64,000 bases of DNA from contig NZ_CP042243.1 of the NCBI RefSeq assembly GCF_008152325.1, positions 2,857,026-2,921,025 of the forward strand. Direction: 5' to 3'. Position numbers and translations under genes: made by a program. Positions 57,526-64,000 of the stretch are shown here, piece after piece (the stretch's first letter is position 1; every line of letters begins with the position of its first letter). The notes below the pieces were generated by a model, which worked only from the letters and a program-made list of their open reading frames with translations, did not search any database and had not been told where the DNA came from. This DNA is from Crassaminicella thermophila. Its GTDB lineage: Bacteria > Bacillota > Clostridia > Peptostreptococcales > Thermotaleaceae.

Positions 57526-59277
57526 ATGTCAGAGAATAATATGATAAATATAACAATCAATGATCAAAAGATGCAGGTTCCAGAAGGAATAACCATATTG
57601 GAAGCTGCTCATAAAGCAGGTATAAGAATTCCTACTCTTTGTCATCTTGATTTACATGATTTAAAACTTGTAAATAAAACTGCCTCATGTCGGGTATGTA
57701 CAGTTGAATTAAAGGGGCGAAATTCTTTAGTTCCTGCCTGTGTCACTCAAGCTACTGACGGCATGATTATTCGAACAGATTCTCTTCGTGCCATTAATGC
57801 TCGCAGAATGGCAGTAGAGTTGCTTTTATCAAATCATCCCAATGAATGCTTTACCTGCCCAAAAAATTTAGAATGTGAACTTCAATCATTAGCAAAAGAA
57901 CTTGGAGTACGAGATATTAAATGGCAAGGAGAAAAAATGAATTATGAAAAGGATTTATCAAGTGAAGCTATTGTAAAGGATCCAAATAAATGCATTATGT
58001 GCAGACGCTGCGAAACCATGTGTAATGAGGTTCAAACCTGTGGTATCCTTTCTGCTATTGGTCGTGGATTCAAAACCATTGTGGGTCCAGCCTTTAATAT
58101 TCCTATGAAGGATTCTTCCTGTACCTATTGCGGCCAATGCGTAGCAGTATGTCCTACAGCTGCATTAACAGAGATTAATCATACCCATAAAGTATGGGAA
58201 GCTCTTAGTGATCCAGATAAGCATGTTGTAGTACAAGTAGCTCCTGCTATTCGTGTTGCCCTAGGAGAACTTTTCGGCATGGAACCTGGAACAATTGTCA
58301 CAGGAAAATTAGCAACAGCCCTAAAACGCATGGGATTTGATGCCGTTTTTGATACGGATTTTGCTGCTGATTTAACAATAATGGAAGAAGCATCCGAATT
58401 GATTCATCGTATTGAAAATGGTGGAAAGCTTCCAATGCTTACAAGCTGCTGCCCTGCATGGGTAAAATTTATTGAACATCAATTCCCAGAGTTGTTAGAT
58501 GTTCCTTCTACCTGCAAATCTCCCCATATTATGCTAGGTACCATTACAAAAACCTATTATGCAAAAAAGATGGGACTTGATCCAAATAAAATTGTAGTTG
58601 TATCCGTTATGCCATGTATTGCAAAAAAAGCAGAAGCAGCACGTCCAGAACTTACAAAAGACCATACAAACAATGTAGATATTGTTGTAACAACCCGTGA
58701 ATTTGCTACCATGCTAAAAGAAGCAGGAATCGATTTTAAAAATCTTCCTGATAGTGATTTTGATCATCCTCTTGGTGAAAGTACAGGTGCTTCTGTTATT
58801 TTTGGTACAACAGGTGGCGTTATAGAAGCTGCTATTCGTACTGCTTATGAATGGCTTACAGGAGAAGAACTAAAGAATGTGGAGTTTAATCAGCTAAGAG
58901 GTATGGCTGGCATTCGTGAAGGAACTGTTAAAATTAAGGATATGGATATAAAAATAGGCATTGCCAATGGACTTGGAAATGCACGGAAACTTCTTGAAGA
59001 TATTAGGGATGGAAAATCAACCTATCATGCTATTGAAATTATGGCATGTCCAGGAGGATGTATCGGTGGAGGAGGACAACCTTATCATCATGGAAATGAA
59101 GAAGTTGTTAAAAAGCGTCAACAAGCCATTTATCAGGAAGATAGAAGCAAAACCCTAAGGAAATCTCATGAAAATCCAGAAATATTAAAATTATACGAAG
59201 AATACCTAGGCAAACCTTATGGAGAAAAATCACATGAGCTTTTGCATACCCATTATGAAGCCAGAGAAAGAATATAA
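57526..59277 (+). CDS. hndD: NAD(P)H-dependent [FeFe] hydrogenase subunit D (catalytic)
   Basis: This 583-residue subunit contains the H-cluster. From the N-terminus: a [2Fe-2S] domain (CHLDLHDLKLVNKTASCRVC), a His-Cys [4Fe-4S] motif (HPNECFTCPKNLECEL), two ferredoxin clusters (CIMCRRCETMC; CTYCGQCVAVCP), then L1 TSCCPAWVKFIE, L2 MPCIAKKAEAARPE and L3 MACPGGCIGGGGQP. These mark a group A [FeFe] hydrogenase. With HndA-C it couples NAD(P)H (and possibly ferredoxin) to H2. The maturases HydEFG are not in this window. Confidence 0.96.
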   Translation: MSENNMINITINDQKMQVPEGITILEAAHKAGIRIPTLCHLDLHDLKLVNKTASCRVCTVELKGRNSLVPACVTQATDGMIIRTDSLRAINARRMAVELLLSNHPNECFTCPKNLECELQSLAKELGVRDIKWQGEKMNYEKDLSSEAIVKDPNKCIMCRRCETMCNEVQTCGILSAIGRGFKTIVGPAFNIPMKDSSCTYCGQCVAVCPTAALTEINHTHKVWEALSDPDKHVVVQVAPAIRVALGELFGMEPGTIVTGKLATALKRMGFDAVFDTDFAADLTIMEEASELIHRIENGGKLPMLTSCCPAWVKFIEHQFPELLDVPSTCKSPHIMLGTITKTYYAKKMGLDPNKIVVVSVMPCIAKKAEAARPELTKDHTNNVDIVVTTREFATMLKEAGIDFKNLPDSDFDHPLGESTGASVIFGTTGGVIEAAIRTAYEWLTGEELKNVEFNQLRGMAGIREGTVKIKDMDIKIGIANGLGNARKLLEDIRDGKSTYHAIEIMACPGGCIGGGGQPYHHGNEEVVKKRQQAIYQEDRSKTLRKSHENPEILKLYEEYLGKPYGEKSHELLHTHYEARERI

Positions 59278-59278
59278 A

Positions 59279-59304
59279 ATAAAAGCCTCAACTGAGGCTT
59301 TTAT
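59279..59304. terminator. Bidirectional terminator after hndD
   Basis: An 11-bp stem (59279-59289 with 59294-59304), arm ATAAAAGCCTC, lies between convergent hndD and the sigma-54 activator. Confidence 0.88.
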
Positions 59305-60722
59305 TTGTCAATTTCTAATCCATATCTTTCAATTTTTTTGTACAATCCTAGTCTACTAATTCCAAGTTCCTTCGCTGTTCTATTTTTATTCCCTTTATTT
59401 TCTTTTAAGCATTCTAAAATAATTTCTTTCTCCAATTCTTCCACCATATCCTTTAAAGACTTATTTTCTCTTCGATAAATTTTTCCTTTGTCCTTTGTTA
59501 ATCTTTTAGGTAAATGCTTTGGCTTTATTATTAAATCAGAATCTAGGAGATTAATTGCCCTTTCTATTACATTTTCAAGCTCTCTAATATTTCCGGGCCA
59601 ATGATATTTTTTTAAATATTCAATAGCATCTTGAGATATTCCTTCAACATATACACCTAATCTATTAGATATCTTTATTCTTAATTCCTCTGCAAGGGTT
59701 TCAATATCTTCTTTTCTTTCTCTTAGCGGAGGTAGCTTCATAGACATGACATTTAGTCTATAAAAGAAATCTTCTCTAAACTCTCCTTTTCTTACAAGTT
59801 CTTCTAAATCTTTATTAGTAGCTGCAATAATTCTAACATCTACTTTTCGAATCACATTTCCACCTAATCTTTCTACCTCTTTTTCTTGAAGAACTCTTAA
59901 AAGTTTTGCCTGCATGCTAAGGGGCATATCTCCGATCTCATCAAGTAAAATAGTGCCTCCATTTGCAAGTTCAAATTTCCCTTCTTTTCCCCCTTTTCTT
60001 GCTCCTGTAAAGGCTCCTTCCTCATATCCAAATAATTCCGATTCCAAAAGTTCTCCTGGTATAGCTGCACAATTTATTTTTACAAATGGTCCTAAGTATC
60101 TATTACTCGCATTGTGGATAGCATGGGCAAAAAGCTCCTTCCCTGTTCCGCTTTCTCCTGTAATAAGCACATTAGAACTTGTTTTTGCCACTCTTATTGC
60201 TATATTTTTTATGGCTCTCATACTCGGACTATTGCCAATCAAATCCTGAAAAGAATACTTAGCAGTTCGATCCTTGCTCAATTCACTTTTATAATATGCT
60301 AATTCTTTTTCAAGATTACTAATTTTTTTGCTCAGCAATTTTAAATCTCTTACATCTTTAAACATTACCTTTCCGACTGCTCCAATTACCTTTCCATCTT
60401 TCTTAATTGGAACCCGCATAGATATCATTCTTTGATTTCTTATTTGTTGAATTTCGCCTACTTCCATTACTCCTGTCTTAAGTACTACATGAAGCCGTGT
60501 ATTTTCAACCACTTCAGTTACATGTTTCCCTTCAGGATTTGAAATATTTAAAAACTCTTTATATGCTTTACTCATCATAATAATAATACCATTTTCATCA
60601 ACAACTATAACCCATTCATTTACTGTATCTAGAATTGTATTTAATATTTCAATATACATTTTATCGCTGTATGATTCTTTGTTAATCTCTTTATCAGAAC
60701 AAAAGTATTCATCTATACTCAT
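59301..60722 (-). CDS. PAS domain-containing sigma-54-dependent activator
   Basis: The 473-residue enhancer-binding protein has an N-terminal PAS domain (about 30-130, VNEWVIVVDENGIIIMMSKA), an AAA+ domain with GESGTGKELFAHAIHN (Walker A), the sigma-54-contacting GAFTGA in FGYEEGAFTGARKG, and ILLDEIGDMPLSMQAKLLRV (Walker B). A C-terminal Fis-type helix-turn-helix follows (NKNRTAKELGISRLGLYKKI). It lies next to hbd, which has a GG-N10-GC promoter, so it probably activates hbd in response to an unknown signal. Confidence 0.93.
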   Translation of the reverse strand: MSIDEYFCSDKEINKESYSDKMYIEILNTILDTVNEWVIVVDENGIIIMMSKAYKEFLNISNPEGKHVTEVVENTRLHVVLKTGVMEVGEIQQIRNQRMISMRVPIKKDGKVIGAVGKVMFKDVRDLKLLSKKISNLEKELAYYKSELSKDRTAKYSFQDLIGNSPSMRAIKNIAIRVAKTSSNVLITGESGTGKELFAHAIHNASNRYLGPFVKINCAAIPGELLESELFGYEEGAFTGARKGGKEGKFELANGGTILLDEIGDMPLSMQAKLLRVLQEKEVERLGGNVIRKVDVRIIAATNKDLEELVRKGEFREDFFYRLNVMSMKLPPLRERKEDIETLAEELRIKISNRLGVYVEGISQDAIEYLKKYHWPGNIRELENVIERAINLLDSDLIIKPKHLPKRLTKDKGKIYRRENKSLKDMVEELEKEIILECLKENKGNKNRTAKELGISRLGLYKKIERYGLEIDK

Positions 60723-60839
60723 AGTAACACCCCTTTAAAAGTAAGATACTGAAGAATCTTTTATATTTTCTTTTTCAAGTATTAATATTTCTTATTTATA
60801 TAAACTTATTGAAATTATATCATAAGTCATTTTAAAGAA

Positions 60840-60873
60840 AAAAATCTCTTGATAGGTAAATCAAGAGATTTTT
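60840..60873 (-). terminator. Terminator of hbd
   Basis: AAAAATCTCTTGAT (60840-60853) pairs with ATCAAGAGATTTTT (60860-60873). Confidence 0.9.
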
Positions 60874-60878
60874 TTCTT

Positions 60879-61729
60879 TTATTTTGAATAATCATAGAAA
60901 CCTTTTCCAGTCTTTCTACCAAGAAGATTTCCTCTAACCATTTTTCGTAGTAGTGGATGAGGTCTATATTTAGGATCACCAAATTCTTTATAAAGCACTT
61001 CCATTATGGCTAAATTCACATCATTTCCTATTAAGTCTGCCAAAGCTAAAGGTCCTATCGGATGATTTGCACCTAATTTCATAGCTGCATCAATATCTTG
61101 AGGACTAGCAACGCCATCAGCTAAAATTCCAATAGCTTCATTGATCATAGGTATAAGAATGCGATTCACTACAAAGCCTGGAGCTTCTTCTACTTCTACA
61201 GGAGTTTTTTGAATATTTTTGATGATTTCTAAGATGGTGTTTTTCGTTTCTTCAGATGTAGCAATTCCTTTTATTACTTCTACTAACTTCATAACAGGAA
61301 CTGGATTAAAGAAATGCATACCAATCACCTTTTCTGGTCTGTTAGTAGCACTTGCTATTTCCGTTATAGAAAGAGAAGATGTATTGGTAGCCAAAATAGT
61401 TTCTTCTTTACAAACACTATCTAATTCTTCAAATATTTTTTTCTTTTTTTCCATATCTTCTATGGCAGCTTCTACTACAAGCTCTACATCTTTTATATCG
61501 TTTATATCTGTCGTACTTGTAATTCTTCCTAAAATCTCTTTTTTCTGTTCTTCAGTAATTTTTTTCCATTTTTAACGCTTCTATCTAAATTTTTTGTGAT
61601 TAATCCAATTCCTCTTTCTAAAAATCTTTCTTCAATATCTTTTAATATTACTTGGTATCCTTGTTGAGCAAAAGTTTGTACAATCCCTGATCCCATTGTT
61701 CCAGCACCAATTACGCAAATTTTTTCCAT
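60879..61729 (-). CDS. hbd: 3-hydroxybutyryl-CoA dehydrogenase, frame broken at an A6 run
   Basis: Hbd reduces acetoacetyl-CoA to 3-hydroxybutyryl-CoA in butyrate-type fermentation. The N-terminal frame is [20 protein letters not shown] (Rossmann GxGxxG) and stops after LLKNRKKRF. The -1 frame from the A6 run (61560-61565) continues [20 protein letters not shown] and then [60 protein letters not shown] and [13 protein letters not shown]. All catalytic segments (the Ser and His of NTSSLS and HFFNP) are present. A single indel restores the protein of about 283 residues. Confidence 0.88.
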
Positions 61730-61771
61730 AAAAGCCTCCTAAATTTCATTTTATTTTTATGGAAATAAGTT

Positions 61772-61791
61772 ACGCAAATTTTATACCAAGT
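61772..61791 (-). promoter_or_regulatory. Sigma-54-type promoter of hbd
   Basis: On the minus strand TTGGTATAAAATTTGCGT: GG and GC dinucleotides separated by 10 nt, about 45 nt before the hbd ATG. Confidence 0.7.
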
Positions 61792-61986
61792 TTTTAATAC
61801 TATTATTAAATTTTTCTAAACCTTAGTCAAAACAAGACCATCAGCTTCTGAATAACCAATAATCTTAAAAGTTTTTTTATACAACAAAAACTTATACTAT
61901 TTTATTTTTGTAAACAAAGTAAGCATTTTTATTTCTCTTCTGCTACATCTTTGTTTTTTTCTAGATGTAAGAAAATGTCGAATATG

Positions 61987-62003
61987 TGTAAATTAAGTTT
62001 ACA
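61987..62003. promoter_or_regulatory. Inverted repeat upstream of hbd (possible activator site)
   Basis: TGTAAATTAAGTTTACA, a perfect 6-bp inverted repeat about 200 bp upstream of the sigma-54 promoter, a usual distance for an enhancer site. A TGTCGAA 0A-like box is at 61976-61982. Confidence 0.4.
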
Positions 62004-62032
62004 TGTGTGTTTTTTTCTACGGACTTTTTCTC

Positions 62033-64000
62033 CTAAAAAACCAATACCAATAATACAATTGCAAGAATAATAGCTACAATAAATATGGCAGACATCAGAC
62101 TCGTTGTATGCTTATACAGTTTCCTTAAAACATCTGATAAGCTGTGAAATTCTGAACTGATATCATCAATAAAATGCTTTACATCAATAGAATTTTTTGT
62201 TCCCTTCTTTCTGTAGCGTTCATGCCTTATTTTCATTCCACTAAGGGCCTTAATTCCAGCTCTTAATAAATATACAGAATCGACTAAAATCCTATCAATA
62301 AAATGAAAAATTTCCGAAACAGATACAAATGTAATCCTAATAATAGGTTCATATACATCTCTTTCAAGATTTAGCCATTTGATAGAAGGATTGATATAAA
62401 AATATTCTTTATCTGTATGTTTCCTTAAATACAATTGAACAAACCCTAAATATATAAATATACCGATTAAAATAGTAATAATAGAAGTTTGTATATTATG
62501 ATTGGTATAGAAATGACTTTCTACTGTACCATGGGCATCAAATACTTCTAAAGATTTCTCAAGAATAGGCATTAAGATATCTGGATTTAGACCTATATAA
62601 ACAATTGCTGCCCCTAAAACTCCCATAGGAAATATTGCTCTTTTTCGCACGTGAGATTTAAATTGGCCTGTATATTTTTCATTTTTCTCCATAAACACAG
62701 CTATAAAAATCTTTAGTAAATACGCTACTGTAAAACCGCTACTTATTGTAAAAACAATCTCCCCTATACTCAACCACATACTATAATCAATATTATTCGC
62801 TTCAAGTAATGCTTCATGCAAAAGGGTTTTACTTATAAATCCATTAAAACCAGGCATTCCAATAATTGCCAAAAGCCCTATAAAAAACACTACTTTTAAT
62901 AAGGGTTTATTTTTTCCAAAACCTCTAATAACATTTATACTTAATTCATGCAAAATCATATAAATAATTCCTGCACCCATAAATAGCAAAACCTTAAAGA
63001 TTGCATGATTGATAATATGGTAAAAAGTTGCATAGATAGCTACTGCTTTATGGTCTTTTAATATACCTGTAAGTCCAACCCCCAATAAAATATATCCTGC
63101 CTGACTCATACTGCTGTACGCAAGAATCCTTTTGATATTTCTTTGAAGAAGTGCTAAAAAGCCGCCTATAAACATATTTGCAAATCCTAGTATTAATAAA
63201 AACAGTAGAAAGAATTAAGTCCCATTCCATCATAATTCCTACTGTAATGATAATCCCAAAGATGCCAGTTTTTATAAGTATCCCCGATAAAATAGCACTT
63301 GCAGGAGTAGGAGCTGCAGGATGAGCTTTTGGAAGCCATACATGTAAAGGAAACATACTTGCTTTTGCACCAAAACCGATCATAATTAATGCACTGATTA
63401 AGTATTTTATGTTTCCTAGACTTCTCATCTTTTCAGCTATTTGGCTTATATTCAAAGTAGCTGTATAGTCATATAGTAAAAACAGCCCCATCAAAAGCAC
63501 TAATCCTGCACCTATTGCCATCGCTATATAAGATTTTCCTGCTTCATGGGCATATTTGTCCTCATCATGAATTATAAGAGCATAAGATGTAAAGGACATA
63601 ATTTCAAAGAAAGTAAATAAATTCAAAATATTTTCTGATAGAAATATCCCAACTGTACTGGTTAAGGTAAGCATAAAGAAGGCATAATATCTATTCCTGT
63701 TTTTATACTTTATTAAATATTGAGTAGAATACATGGTAGCCAAAGACCATATAAAGGTTGTAATAAAGACAAAGATATATCTGAAACTATCTAGTTTTAA
63801 ATACAATCCAATCCCCATAATATCTGGTATGAAAATTTCAATAGGTCCTTGCAAAATCCTTCTATAAAGGAGTATAACTACCAAGAATTCAATACTAGTC
63901 ATAATAACATTGAAAACATCTCTATTTTTTTCACTCTTTTTTCCGATCATCCATCCAATAAAAGAACTGATTCCAGGAAGAATTAAAATAATGAATAAAG
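62033..64000 (-). CDS. Proton-conducting membrane subunit (NuoL/MrpA/MrpD type), frame broken, 5' end outside the window
   Basis: This is a large multi-helix antiporter-like subunit as in complex I, Mrp antiporters and hydrogenase-4 complexes. The 5' end runs off the right edge; a hydrophobic IILILPGISSFIGWM precedes the internal Met at 63950. Conserved parts include SLATMYSTQYLIKYKNRNRY, FFEIMSFTSYALI, MFPLHVWLPKAHPAAPTPAS, and after the break LLQRNIKRILAYSSMSQAGY and INHAIFKVLLFMGAG (with the channel lysine). The frame changes at an A5 run on the plus strand (63198-63202); one base fewer gives STVLLILGFANMFIGG without a gap. Confidence 0.85.

Overview
The window comes from a low-GC, spore-forming, anaerobic member of the Clostridia. 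The evidence is AT-rich coding sequence, sporulation genes (spmA, spmB, bofA, csfB/gin, a GerMN lipoprotein, abrB with a Spo0A box), a pyruvate:ferredoxin oxidoreductase, a 2[4Fe-4S] ferredoxin and an Hnd-type [FeFe] hydrogenase. A relative of Alkaliphilus or Crassaminicella is my guess, not something I could test.

The minus strand, read from about 53 kb down to 0.4 kb, follows the origin-proximal gene order known from Bacillus subtilis: tRNA-Ser, SRP RNA, dnaX, ebfC (yaaK), recR, yaaL, bofA, rRNA operon, csfB, tmk, darA (yaaQ), holB, ricT (yaaT), trmN6 (yabB), abrB, metG, tatD, a yabE-like gene, rnmV, rsmA. Accessory blocks are inserted at the joints of this backbone.

The blocks are as follows. 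(1) 2-8.7 kb: nickel-pincer cofactor genes larE, larC and larB plus an ECF-type nickel/cobalt importer, between rnmV and the yabE-like gene. (2) 10.2-11.1 kb: a coiled-coil gene, a dispersed repeat and a 210-bp palindromic element. (3) 14.1-16.95 kb: the metG T-box leader, then coiled-coil genes (some decayed), a HEPN/MNT pair and a VanZ gene, with short REP-like palindromes at the gene borders. (4) 17-25 kb: spmA/spmB, an OpuA glycine-betaine ABC transporter with a long structured leader, small unknown genes and a degenerate CCA-transferase-like HD protein. (5) 26-32 kb: a thioredoxin-like lipoprotein and a GntR-regulator cluster with an NhaC antiporter, an opine-type dehydrogenase and a sodium symporter. 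(6) 36.7-41.8 kb: 16S, tRNA-Ile, 23S and 5S, with a 145-nt intervening sequence in 23S. (7) 42-48 kb: two tandem bL25 genes, the GerMN lipoprotein and nifJ. (8) 53-64 kb: a UbiB-family kinase, hndABCD, a PAS/sigma-54 activator, hbd behind a sigma-54-type promoter, and a proton-channel membrane subunit running off the right edge.

The metabolism fits together. PFOR and ferredoxin supply electrons, the Hnd hydrogenase links NAD(P)H and H2, and Hbd belongs to butyrate-type fermentation. Sodium-coupled carriers and the betaine importer suggest a sodium-rich or osmotically variable habitat. Five reading frames (larC, a small gene at 14.5 kb, hndC, hbd, and the membrane subunit at 63 kb) break exactly at A or T homopolymers. 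These may be assembly indels, true mutations or, for larC and possibly hndC, programmed frameshifting.
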